This document shows positions 40,812 to 51,508 of a stretch of DNA of 64,000 bases, in pieces (the stretch's first letter is position 1; the number at the start of each line of letters is the position of its first letter). The stretch is from Actinacidiphila oryziradicis (GTDB lineage Bacteria > Actinomycetota > Actinomycetes > Streptomycetales > Streptomycetaceae): positions 96,775 through 160,774 of the forward strand of contig NZ_SUMC01000016.1 in NCBI RefSeq assembly GCF_005047355.1. Direction: 5' to 3'. The notes beneath the pieces were generated by a model. That model was not told where the DNA came from. It was given only the letters and a program-made list of their open reading frames with translations, and made no database searches. A program made the translations under genes and the position numbers.

Positions 40812-42734
40812 GTGGGAGTGCTCTCGACGCTGCTCGTGGTCGGGCTGGTGATCACCGGCGTCATTGTCGGCATCTCGGTTCTGGTCGCCGTAGGCCCTCC
40901 GGTGGTGAAATTCGTGGGCCGGCTGCTGTTCTTCGTCGTGATGGTCCTCACGCAGCTGGCTGCGGGCGCGGTCGGCCTACTGGCGTTCCCGCTGGTGCTG
41001 CTGTGGTCGATGTGGCGGCACCTCGCCACCGTGTGGCGGATGATGGCGCTGCCGAAAGTCCGCGGCCCGGATCCGGCGGGCGGCGCCGAGCCCGCGTATC
41101 CGGCGTACTTCCGCCGCTCGGCGTGGCAGGACCTGCGCACCGTGTGGGCGGCCGTCCAGCGGGGGCAGGAGCGAGGGCGGGACCGGGCCCGCGATACCGC
41201 CGCGAATGCCTTCACGGCGGGCGACCGCGACGGTCTGTTCGCGCTCGGCCTGGCCTCGGCGTCCGTCGCCATCGCGCTGACCACGCCGGTCGTCTGGCTG
41301 CTGCTGCTGGTCGCCGCGGCGTTCCATCTGCTGGCGCTGGGCCTGGGGTTCGCCCTGTGGCACGTGCTGCGGTTCCTCGCGGCGGGCGCCGACCGGACCG
41401 CCCGCCGGGCGCGCGGGGTGCGGCTCGCCTGCCCGCACCTCGGCTGCGGGCGGCCGATCGCGCTGCCGGTGCACCAGTGCCCCGCGTGCGGCGCCGAGCA
41501 CCGCGCGCTCGCCCCGAACCGGTACGGAGCCCTGCGGCACACCTGCCGCTGCGGCGCCCGGCTGCCGTCCGCCGCGCTCTTCGGCGCGCACCGGCTGGAG
41601 GCCCGCTGCCCGTCCTGCGGCGGCGCGCTGCCGCGCCGGGCGGCCCGCGCCCGGCTGCGTACGGTCGTACTGGCCGGCGGGTCCGGCTCCGGGCGCAGCA
41701 CCATCCGCGGCCGGGCGGCGGGGCAGATCCGGGACCTCGCGAAGGCGCTCGGCGGCACGCCGCGCACCGACCTGCCCGAGCCTGCCCTCCTCGACCTCAC
41801 CGGCCTGCGCGGGCAGGGCGCGCTGCTGGCCCTGCTCGACCCGCCGGGCGCGGCCTTCGGCACCCAGGAGGCCACCGAGTCGCTGGGCTGCCTCGGCCAT
41901 GCCGACGGCCTGGTTCTGGTCGTCGATCCGCTGGCGCTGCCGGAGGTCCGCCGCTCCCTGGGCCAGGAGGACCGGGTCCGCATCGGCCGGGTGCCGGCCG
42001 ATGCGGACGATCCGGCGCGGGCGGTCGAGCGGGTGCTGCATGTCGTACGGGCGCTGCCCGCCGCCGGCCGGCCGCGCCGGATCGCGGTCGTGCTGAGCAA
42101 GTCCGGTGTCCTCCGGCGCACTTCTGCGGGCGCCGGGTTCGACGGCGGCGACGATGCGGCGGTACGCGTCTGGCTCGACCGGTCCGGGGGCGGCAACCTG
42201 GTGCGCACGATCGAACTGACCGGCGCCAAGGTGCGGTACGCCGCCACCGGCGAGGGCGGCACCGACGACTCCACCGCGCTGGGTGAGCTGCTGCTGTGGG
42301 CTGCGGGCGCCCGGGTCGCCCGGCGGATCCTGCGGGTGCCGGGCGGCCGGCGGCCGGCGCAGGCCCGCCGGGAGTCGCGCCTGGGGCGGGCGCTGGCCGG
42401 GGCCGCGCGCCGCGGGCGGTGGCTGAAGCGCGTGCCGGGCAGCGGCCGGGACCCGCTCAGCCGGCTCCTCCGAGCCGGCCGGCAGCGCCGGCGCGAACGG
42501 GCCGTACTCCTGCGCCACTGCGACCCCTACGCCGAGCGCCGCCCCGACGGCTGGGTCCCCAGCGGCCGTCAGGGCGCTCCGCCGCCCGCGCTCCTCGCGG
42601 CCCGCCGAGGGCTGCTGCTCTGCCACCTCGCGGGCCTGGCGGCGCTGCCGTTGGCGCTGGCCCTGCTGCTCACCGGTGCCCTGCCTGCCGACGCCTTCGG
42701 CGGGACGCCGGTGGCGGCGGCGCACCGCAAATGA
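40812..42734 (+). CDS. Membrane-anchored GTPase with degenerate nucleotide site
   Basis: A 640-residue protein. Hydrophobic segments lie near 5-27, 38-66, 145-168 and 170-188. A zinc-ribbon cluster (Cys 207, 212, 223, 226, 245, 247, 266, 269) is followed by a GTPase-like domain. Its P-loop is AGGSGSGRST (288-297), with Arg at the normal Lys position. The Walker B region is LLDPPG (341-346) instead of DTAG, and the base-recognition motif is SKSG (429-432). A further hydrophobic segment lies near 598-620. It may bind but not hydrolyse GTP, acting as a partner of the upstream GTPase. The GTG at 40812 follows the GAP1 stop by 3 bases. Confidence 0.8.
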   Translation: MGVLSTLLVVGLVITGVIVGISVLVAVGPPVVKFVGRLLFFVVMVLTQLAAGAVGLLAFPLVLLWSMWRHLATVWRMMALPKVRGPDPAGGAEPAYPAYFRRSAWQDLRTVWAAVQRGQERGRDRARDTAANAFTAGDRDGLFALGLASASVAIALTTPVVWLLLLVAAAFHLLALGLGFALWHVLRFLAAGADRTARRARGVRLACPHLGCGRPIALPVHQCPACGAEHRALAPNRYGALRHTCRCGARLPSAALFGAHRLEARCPSCGGALPRRAARARLRTVVLAGGSGSGRSTIRGRAAGQIRDLAKALGGTPRTDLPEPALLDLTGLRGQGALLALLDPPGAAFGTQEATESLGCLGHADGLVLVVDPLALPEVRRSLGQEDRVRIGRVPADADDPARAVERVLHVVRALPAAGRPRRIAVVLSKSGVLRRTSAGAGFDGGDDAAVRVWLDRSGGGNLVRTIELTGAKVRYAATGEGGTDDSTALGELLLWAAGARVARRILRVPGGRRPAQARRESRLGRALAGAARRGRWLKRVPGSGRDPLSRLLRAGRQRRRERAVLLRHCDPYAERRPDGWVPSGRQGAPPPALLAARRGLLLCHLAGLAALPLALALLLTGALPADAFGGTPVAAAHRK

Positions 42735-42949
42735 CGGCACCGACCGGACGACCGGGCCGGCCACTGCCCGGGATCGCCAACGCACCCAGCGCCAGGTAAC
42801 AACTGAGCACCCGCAGGAGCCCTGTCGCGCCGACATCACCGCCGCATCGGGCCCAGCGGACGCACCGCAACCGCACCAGTCTCTGCGCCCCAACTGCCGG
42901 GGCCGAGGTCGCGGTGGCGGTCCAGATCCAGTCACCCGGGCACTGGGTC

Positions 42950-43115
42950 GCGCCAATCGGACCGGCACCGATCGCTCCCTGTACCTGGGCCTCGATCCGA
43001 CGTTCGCCCAGATCCTCGCCGACCCCGCGGTCCGTGCGTCGATCCCCGAGGGCACGCAGCCCATCGTTCGTACTGCGCTCGAACTCTACGACCGGGGCCC
43101 GGTCGCCACGACCAA
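42950..43115 (+). pseudogene. Unidentified coding remnant
   Basis: In the frame through 42950-43110 the sequence reads like protein (DRSLYLGLDPTFAQILADP then EGTQPIVRTALELYDRG). It has no clear start and shifts out of frame before the AraC remnant. It may be the residue of another gene lost here. I do not recognise the family. From 42735 to about 42950 I see nothing. Confidence 0.3.
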
Positions 43116-43118
43116 CGC

Positions 43119-43460
43119 CTGCCACGCGTTCGCGACCGGATCGACCGGGAGTACGCGCAGCCGCTGGACGTCGAGGCGCTCGCCCGCGGCGTGAACGTGT
43201 CGGCCGGGCACCTCAGCCGCCAGTTCCGGCTCGCCTACGGCGAGTCGCCGTACAGCTACCTGATGACGCGGCGCATCGAGCGCGCGACGGCGCTGCTGCG
43301 TCGTGGCGACCTCAGCGTCACCGAGGTCCGCTTCGCGGTCGGCTGCTCGTTGCTGGGCACCTTCAGCACCCGCTTCACCGAGCTGGTCGGCGTGGCGAAA
43401 CAGGTGACCAGACCGATCAGGAATCGAGAAGCGCGGACCCCCGAGCCGCAGCTAGCGTGA
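43119..43460 (+). pseudogene. AraC-family regulator, truncated and internally deleted
   Basis: In frame the sequence reads RDRIDREYAQPLDVEALARG, SAGHLSRQFRLAYGESPYSY and RRGDLSVTEVRFAVGC, a double helix-turn-helix AraC domain. The frame has no good start codon: GTG 43191 lies inside the first helix-turn-helix, and the residues before it are clearly part of the domain. The C-terminal stretch jumps from FTELVG to VAKQVTRPIRNREA. From memory of similar proteins, about 18 residues between these points are usual, so an internal deletion is likely. Related intact genes precede VOC-family genes. Confidence 0.7.
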
Positions 43461-43465
43461 CCGCC

Positions 43466-43600
43466 ATGGACATCACGATTCACGCGAGCTTCTTCCCGCA
43501 CGACAGCCCGGACGCATCCCTGGCCTTCTATCGCGACCGCCCGGAGGTGGTCCCGCCCCGCCTTCTGCCGGGCCCTCTAAGACGAACGGCCAACGGCTAA
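43466..43600 (+). pseudogene. Truncated VOC (glyoxalase-like) gene
   Basis: The frame starts at ATG 43466 with MDITIHASFFPHDSPDASLA and then FYRD, the opening of a VOC-family protein that often follows such AraC genes. After residue 24 it reads nonsense and stops at 43600, so only about a sixth of the domain remains. The 96 bases to the next gene hold no more of it. Confidence 0.7.
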
Positions 43601-43696
43601 ATCGCCATCCGGGACGATCGGGCTGTCGATTTCCGGACTTCCCGTTCGTCTTCAAGCCAGACAATCCCGACCAGACCCACGACTTCAGGAGTGACC

Positions 43697-44053
43697 ATGA
43701 GCGGCTCTTCCACCCAGGGAATCAAGACCGTGCTGCATCCCGTTTCCGACCTGGCGACGGCCAAGGAGGTGTACGCCGCCCTGCTCGGCGTACCGCCGCA
43801 GACCGACGAGTCCTACTACGTCGGCTTCGAGGCCGCGGGCCAGCACATCGGGCTGGTGCCGGGCGGTGGACCGCAGGGCATGACCTCACCGGTGGCCTAC
43901 TGGCACGTGCCGGACCTCAAGGCGAAGCTGGCCGAGGTGACCGCCGCGGGTGCCACCGTGAAGGAGCCCGCGCACGACGTCGGTGGCGGCCGCCTGGTGG
44001 CCACCGTCACCGACCCCGATGGCAACGTCCTCGGGCTGCTTCAGGACCGATGA
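43697..44053 (+). CDS. VOC family protein (glyoxalase/bleomycin-resistance fold)
   Basis: A 118-residue protein of normal length for a single VOC unit. It has HPVSDLATAKEVYAALLG, SYYVGFEAAGQHIGL and the C-terminal VTDPDGNVLGLLQ. The fold binds divalent metals or small ligands, as in glyoxalase, dioxygenase or drug-binding proteins. The ATG at 43697 was preferred to GTG 43691 because AGGAG at 43688-43692 gives normal spacing. It is the only intact gene of the decayed stretch between 42.9 and 44.4 kb, and lies before the UvrA-like gene. Confidence 0.85.
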   Translation: MSGSSTQGIKTVLHPVSDLATAKEVYAALLGVPPQTDESYYVGFEAAGQHIGLVPGGGPQGMTSPVAYWHVPDLKAKLAEVTAAGATVKEPAHDVGGGRLVATVTDPDGNVLGLLQDR

Positions 44054-44078
44054 GTGCCGACCCTGCGCTCCCGCGCTC

Positions 44079-44418
44079 AGCGTCGACTGGGGCGGCGAGG
44101 CGCTGCTGGTGGCCACGCCGACGGACAGCCCGACCGGCAGGAACCGGCAGGAACCTGGCTGCCACCCGAACCGTTCGGCTGGGGCTGGGCCCACACCCGC
44201 GACGTGTCCATGATCGAGGGTGAAGTCGAGGTCCTCGAGATCGACGCGCTGCCGCAGCAGCGGTTGACAGGTTCGCCGCGCGCACCGGCTTCGACCCGCG
44301 TGCGCCGGCCACCCCGCACCGCTGGTTTCGCAGCTCCCCGCGCCGCATCCAGGCCTGGCGCGAGGTGAACGAGATGCCCGACCGCGAGCTGATGCGCGAT
44401 GGCCGCTGGTTGGTCTGA
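44079..44418 (+). pseudogene. Pyridoxamine-oxidase-fold gene broken by frameshifts
   Basis: Fragments of one protein are found in shifting frames: VDWGGEALLVATPTDSPTG, then RDVSMIEGEVEVLEIDALPQ, then RFAARTGFDP and the final AWREVNEMPDRELMRDGR. This matches the split-barrel flavin-binding family (PNPOx-like). A perfect tandem CCGGCAGGAA (44134-44143 and 44144-44153) inserts 10 bases and causes the first shift. The first 40% of the gene is absent, so it cannot be functional. Confidence 0.7.
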
Positions 44419-44569
44419 CGCCTCGGCCGGGCACGCCGCGTGGCCGGGTCCCAGAAGCTCCACAGGCCGAAGCGAGGAGAACCAGACGTCTGTGCGAGGC
44501 TGGTCAGATTGAGCCAGGCGACGCCGACGGAGACCGCGAAGACGGCCCCGCCCAACAGATGGAGACACG

Positions 44570-46978
<2,409 letters not shown>

Positions 46979-47082
46979 CCGAGGCCCTCGCGGACACCGT
47001 GGGACAAGTTCTCTCATCTGTTTGGACTCCTCCTACTTGAGTCCGCATAAGAGGCCGCGAGCGGTCCTCGCCGCGCCGGCTT

Positions 47083-47112
47083 CACCGCTGTGCCGGGCCC
47101 GGCACAGCGGTG
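47083..47112. terminator. 30-base perfect palindrome after the UvrA-like gene
   Basis: CACCGCTGTGCCGGG (47083-47097) is followed directly by its reverse complement (47098-47112) with no loop bases. As RNA it gives a stem of about 13 bp with a tight loop. It lies 105 bases after the UvrA-like stop and is a probable terminator. The rest of the 218-base gap before 47197 has no gene. Confidence 0.5.
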
Positions 47113-47196
47113 AGGCGTCCGGGGACGGGCTCGTCGCCGCCGCCTGCGGAAACGGCGGGCCGTGTCCTCGCGGCCGGCTGATTCGTTGACCCGGCC

Positions 47197-48795
47197 ATGG
47201 ACGGCCGGGGGCGATGGACATCGAGCGCTCCCGTCGTGGTTGCGGCGGCAGCAGCGCTCGCAGGCTGCCTGAATCTGCTGTGGGCGTGGTTCCTGGCGAC
47301 CGGTGGCGGGGACCTCGCCGCGCAGAACGCCTGGGCGTGGTTCGCCGGACGGCACCCCGGCTCCGCGTACAGCCTCGCCTGGTACGGGGGCATCCACCCG
47401 TTCTCGTACAGCGTCATTTCCCCGTACGTCATGGCCCTGCTGGGGGTGCGCACCGTAGCGGTGGCCGCGGGCACCTTTTCGGCCGCCGTCCTGGCGCTGG
47501 TGCTGGTGCGCTCGGGGATCACCCGGCCGTGGTGGCCGGCGCTGTGGGGAGCGCTCGCGCTGTCGTGCAACGTCGCCTCCGGGCGGGTGACGTTCGCGCT
47601 CGGCGTGCTCTTCGCGTTGGGCGCGGTGGCGGTGACGGTGACGGTGGATCCGCAGGACCGGCCGGGAGCCCGGTGGCAGGCGCCTGCCGTCGTGTCGCTG
47701 GGCGTCCTGGCCACCCTGGCGAGCCCGGTGGCCGGGCTGTTCCTCGAAGTGGTCGCCGCCGGGCTGTACCTGACGGGACGCCGGCGCGCCGCCTGGACGC
47801 TGGCGCTCGGTCCGCCTCCGGTCGTGGCCGCCGGCTCGCTGCTCTTCCCCTTCAGCGGTGTGCAGCCCATCAGCGGCTCCTCGGTCGTGCTGCCGGTCGG
47901 CTGCGCGCTGGCCCTGGCCGTTCTCGCGCCCCGGGCCTGGCGGACCGTGCGGGCGGGCGCCCCGGTCTACGCGGTCGGCGTGCTGGCCACCTGGGCGGTC
48001 GCCTCGCCCATCGGGAGCAACGTCGAGCGGCTCGCCCTTCTGTTCGGCGGTGTCCTGCTGCTCGCGGCGGCCACCCAACGCCGGACCATGGCCCTCTGGG
48101 TGGCCTTCGCCGTCATCGCCTGCTGGCAGGTCCTCAAACCCATCGGCGATCTCTCGGTCACCGCCGTCGGCCCCTCCGCCCTCTCCTGGGTCCGGCAGAC
48201 CGAGCCCCTCCTGGCCGAACTACGGCGCCTGCACGCCGACCGGGGCCGCGTCGAGGCGGTACCCGTCGCCACCCACCGTGAGGCCTTCGCCCTCGCGCGC
48301 CACGTCAATCTCGCCCGTGGCTGGAACCGCCAACTCGACACCGAACGCCACCCCCTCTTCTACGACGGCACCCTCACCCCGCGCAGCTACCACGCCTGGC
48401 TGCGCCGCTGGTCCGTCCAGTACGTCGTGCTGGCCCGCTCCGCCCCCGACTGGGCCGCCGGCGCCGAATCACGCATCGTCCGGCACGGCCAGCCATGGCT
48501 CCGCCCCGTCTGGGCCGACCGCAACTGGCGGCTCTACCGGCTCGCCGACCCTGCGCCCCTCGTCGACCCGCCCGCCACCATCCAGTGGGCCGGCCCCGCC
48601 GAACTCGTCGTCAACGTCCCCGCCAGGGCCTCCATCACCATCCGCATCCCCTGGTCCCCCTGGCTCCGCATCCTCGGCGACTCCCCCGGCTGCGTGGCGC
48701 CTCACGGCGAGTGGACCCGGCTCAACGCGCCCGTACCGGGCCGGTACCGGATCGGGGGGCCGTACGAACTGCCTCGCGGCACGCCGTGTGCGTAG
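47197..48795 (+). CDS. Polytopic membrane protein with soluble C-terminal domain
   Basis: A 532-residue protein with about nine hydrophobic segments up to residue 310. A soluble domain of about 220 residues follows (EPLLAELRRLHADRGRVEAV onwards). The C-terminal part is rich in Trp, Arg and Pro. The layout recalls GT-C glycosyltransferases, but the first extracytoplasmic loop lacks a clear DxD or DE motif. I do not assign a reaction. Homologues of this plan are common in streptomycetes. It has no operon partner; the next gene is convergent. Confidence 0.65.
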   Translation: MDGRGRWTSSAPVVVAAAAALAGCLNLLWAWFLATGGGDLAAQNAWAWFAGRHPGSAYSLAWYGGIHPFSYSVISPYVMALLGVRTVAVAAGTFSAAVLALVLVRSGITRPWWPALWGALALSCNVASGRVTFALGVLFALGAVAVTVTVDPQDRPGARWQAPAVVSLGVLATLASPVAGLFLEVVAAGLYLTGRRRAAWTLALGPPPVVAAGSLLFPFSGVQPISGSSVVLPVGCALALAVLAPRAWRTVRAGAPVYAVGVLATWAVASPIGSNVERLALLFGGVLLLAAATQRRTMALWVAFAVIACWQVLKPIGDLSVTAVGPSALSWVRQTEPLLAELRRLHADRGRVEAVPVATHREAFALARHVNLARGWNRQLDTERHPLFYDGTLTPRSYHAWLRRWSVQYVVLARSAPDWAAGAESRIVRHGQPWLRPVWADRNWRLYRLADPAPLVDPPATIQWAGPAELVVNVPARASITIRIPWSPWLRILGDSPGCVAPHGEWTRLNAPVPGRYRIGGPYELPRGTPCA

Positions 48796-48830
48796 CGCCT
48801 CCTGCGGGTCGGTGGCCGGGTTGTGCCCAC

Positions 48831-48854
48831 CCTCCCCCAGCTACCGCTGGGAGG
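48831..48854. repeat. Dispersed intergenic palindrome
   Basis: CCTCCCCCAGCTACCGCTGGGAGG forms a hairpin (CCAGC/GCTGG with flanking C/G pairs). It is followed by TGCCCCCA, a sequence I recognise from many streptomycete intergenic regions. It lies between convergent genes and could end transcription from both. Confidence 0.55.
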
Positions 48855-48904
48855 TGCCCCCAGTGCCAGGGCACGCGACGCCGCGGAGATCGTCCGGACA
48901 GGGC

Positions 48905-50308
48905 TTAGCTCGCGCGCCACCCGCCGGGGTCGGTGCCGCCCGGGACCGGGGCGGCCGGGTCGTAAGGAGCCCGGGTCAGCACGAAGGACCCGAGGTCGAG
49001 GTGGCTGACGGCACCGTCCGGCCCCCGCACGGCGCGCAACGTCTCGCCGGCGTAGTAGCCATCGAGGCCGGTCCATGTGCCGTCGGGCTCCGGGCGGAAG
49101 CGGGAGGCCCGGCCGCTCCCGGCGATGGGCCCGAGCTCAAGGGCGCGGCCTTCGCGGAGGCGCAGGGCGAGGGCCGTGGGGCCCCAGTACCAGGGGCCGG
49201 TGAGGGCGAGCAGGGCGGGATCGGGGTCGGACAGGGGGCGCCAGGGCTCGGGGATGCGTGGTTCGCGCTCGGCGACGAGCTTGAGGAGGTCGGCGGCGAC
49301 GGGCCCCGTGCCGCTGGTGGAGTTGGCCAGCGCGACAGCCCCGACGCCGTCCGCGACGCTCACCCAGAGGGCGCCCACGAAGCCGGGCATCGACCCGGTG
49401 TGCCCGGCGAGGGTCCGCCCGCCCGTGCGCAGGAGTTGCAGGCCAAGGCCGTACGGGGCGTCCAGGGCCGCCCTCTCGCCGCCCTCGGCCGGCGCGGCGG
49501 GTTCACGCATCTCGGCGACGGACCCGGCGCTGAGCACCGCGTCGTCGCCCCCGGCGAGGAACGCCGCCCAGCGGGCGAGGTCGTCGGTGGTGGACCACAA
49601 CTGCCCGGCCGGAGCCATCAGCCCGGTGTCCTGCACCGCTTCCGGCAGCATGAGGTCGGCCCAGGGGTGCACCGCCCAGCCGCCGGCGTGCGGAGCCTGC
49701 GGCAGGAGCGTCGTACGGGTCATGCCGAGCGGCTCCAGCACCTCGCGCCAGAGCACATCGCCCCAGGGCTCGCCGCGCAGCCGTTCCACGAGCGCGCCGA
49801 GCAGTGTGAAGCCGGGGTTGGAGTAGTGGTAGCGCCGCCCGGCGGGGTGCAGCCGCGGCTTCTCGCCCAGCACATCCGCGAGCGCTGGCCGCAGCTCCCC
49901 CGGCGTCCGCTCCCACCAGGGCCCGGGGGACTCGGAGGCCAGCCCCGCCGTGTGCGAGAGCAGCTGGCCGACCGTCAGCTCGCCGACGCCCGTCCCTTCG
50001 CCGACGTCCGTCCCGTCGAGGTGCTTGCCCAGCGGGTCGGTGAGGTCCAGCAGCCCCTCGTCGCGCAGCCGCAGCACCAGCACTGCCGCGAAGGTCTTCG
50101 TGATCGACCCGATCCGGTACTGCGTGTCCCCGTCCGGCTCATGCCCCGGCACGCAGCTGCGGGCACCCGTCCACACCGTACGGCCGTCCCGTACGACCGC
50201 TGCCACCAGCGACGGTGCCCGGGATTCGGACTGCGCCACGGCGATCCGGTGGAGCAGGGCGCGGCGCGTTTCCGGGAGCAGCTCTTCGTACGGTGAGGGC
50301 GTAGGCAT
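48905..50308 (-). CDS. Serine beta-lactamase-like (class C) hydrolase
   Basis: A 467-residue hydrolase. The SxxK motif is SITK in YRIGSITKTF, the Tyr motif is YSN in YHYSNPGFTLLG, and the third motif is HTG in AGHTGSMPG. This is the active-site set of class C beta-lactamases, DD-peptidases and esterases. A C-terminal domain of about 110 residues (PLSDPDPALLALTG onward) resembles the extra beta domain of EstB-type or DUF3471 proteins. No signal peptide is visible, so it probably acts in the cytoplasm as an esterase or peptidase. The ATG at 50308 was chosen; GTG 50317 is also possible. Confidence 0.88.
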   Translation of the reverse strand: MPTPSPYEELLPETRRALLHRIAVAQSESRAPSLVAAVVRDGRTVWTGARSCVPGHEPDGDTQYRIGSITKTFAAVLVLRLRDEGLLDLTDPLGKHLDGTDVGEGTGVGELTVGQLLSHTAGLASESPGPWWERTPGELRPALADVLGEKPRLHPAGRRYHYSNPGFTLLGALVERLRGEPWGDVLWREVLEPLGMTRTTLLPQAPHAGGWAVHPWADLMLPEAVQDTGLMAPAGQLWSTTDDLARWAAFLAGGDDAVLSAGSVAEMREPAAPAEGGERAALDAPYGLGLQLLRTGGRTLAGHTGSMPGFVGALWVSVADGVGAVALANSTSGTGPVAADLLKLVAEREPRIPEPWRPLSDPDPALLALTGPWYWGPTALALRLREGRALELGPIAGSGRASRFRPEPDGTWTGLDGYYAGETLRAVRGPDGAVSHLDLGSFVLTRAPYDPAAPVPGGTDPGGWRAS

Positions 50309-50412
50309 GGGCGACACTTTACGACTCGGCCGGACGGTGCCAAACGGGTTAAAAGCTTCGCGCTGGCTTCCATGTCACAACAAATACGCTAAACCTCTGA
50401 TAAGCCTGAATC

Positions 50413-51396
50413 ATGCTTGATCAATACCATAGGGTCCTCGTGTCCGGCGGCCTGGGCTTTGTGGGGAGACACCTCACCAACGCCCTTCTCTCCCTGGGCA
50501 AAGAGGTGGTGATCGTCGACAACGCACGTACGTCGGTGACCACTTCGCCGCCGCCGGGAGCCACCCTCCATTCGGTCGACATCCGCGATTCCGCCGGTGT
50601 CGCCAAGGCCGCCGCCGGAGCGGAACTCGCCTTTCACCTCGCGGCCAATGCCAACGGGACACTGTCCGTGACCCAGCCCCGCCTCGACTTCGAAATCAAC
50701 GCCCTCGGCACCTTCTCCCTCGCCGAGGCGCTGCTCTCCGTCGGCATCCGCCGGTTCGTGTACACCTCGTCCGCGTCGGTCTACGGGACGCCGCGCAGGT
50801 TTCCGATGGACGAGGACCACCCGACCCGGCCCTTTGTCCCCTACGGCGCCTCGAAGCTCAGCGGAGAGGTCACCTGCCTCGCCCTGCATCACGCCTGCGG
50901 CCTGCCGGCAGTGGCGGGCAGGCCGTTCTGCGTCTACGGCCCGGGGGAGAATCCCCATGAGGCGATGGTCGAGGTGGGCCGCTTCCTGCGCTGGCACCTC
51001 AACAAGCAGCGCATCCAGATCGTCGGCGACATCGACCGCAAGACCCGCGACTTCGTGCACGTCAGCGATCTGGTCGCGGGACTCCTGACCATCGCCGACC
51101 GGGGCGAGCTGGGTCAGGCCTACAACATCGGCTCCGGAACGGAGACATCGATGCGCCAGCTCGTGGAGGCGATCGCGGCGGCGACCGGCCGGAAGCCCGA
51201 GCTCAAAGTGATCCAGGAAATCGAGGACGACACCTACCGCCTGGTCGCTGACATCTCCAAACTCGAGGGTCTCGGATACCGGCCCGCCACCTCGCTCCTG
51301 GACGGTGTGGCCGATCTGGCGGAGAAGCTCGGCCCCTCTCCCGAACTCCCCGGCACCCCGACGATCTTCTCCCGGGGCCAGCGCGCGGAATCGTGA
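50413..51396 (+). CDS. NAD-dependent nucleotide-sugar epimerase/dehydratase
   Basis: A 327-residue extended short-chain dehydrogenase. The NAD-binding motif is SGGLGFVGRHL near residue 12, the Ser/Thr of the triad is in TSSASVYG, and Tyr and Lys are in YGASK. The pattern suits UDP-glucose 4-epimerase or related sugar-nucleotide enzymes. No glycosyltransferase is near, so the sugar is unknown. The upstream 95 bases are AT-richer than usual and probably contain the divergent promoters of this gene and the hydrolase. Confidence 0.9.
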   Translation: MLDQYHRVLVSGGLGFVGRHLTNALLSLGKEVVIVDNARTSVTTSPPPGATLHSVDIRDSAGVAKAAAGAELAFHLAANANGTLSVTQPRLDFEINALGTFSLAEALLSVGIRRFVYTSSASVYGTPRRFPMDEDHPTRPFVPYGASKLSGEVTCLALHHACGLPAVAGRPFCVYGPGENPHEAMVEVGRFLRWHLNKQRIQIVGDIDRKTRDFVHVSDLVAGLLTIADRGELGQAYNIGSGTETSMRQLVEAIAAATGRKPELKVIQEIEDDTYRLVADISKLEGLGYRPATSLLDGVADLAEKLGPSPELPGTPTIFSRGQRAES

Positions 51397-51508
51397 CCTG
51401 ACGGCGGGGAATTCCCTGTCCGTAATCCGGTGCGGAGTGTCCGCCTCAGGTTCATCATGTGCTCAGTGAGTCCCGAACGGTGCCCTACCGGACCCTGAGG
51501 AGCCCTCT

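Noticed and set aside
47858..50296. 812-residue plus-strand frame
   Set aside because: Runs through the polytopic gene in the wrong frame and antisense through the beta-lactamase-like gene; composition is typical of a shadow frame.
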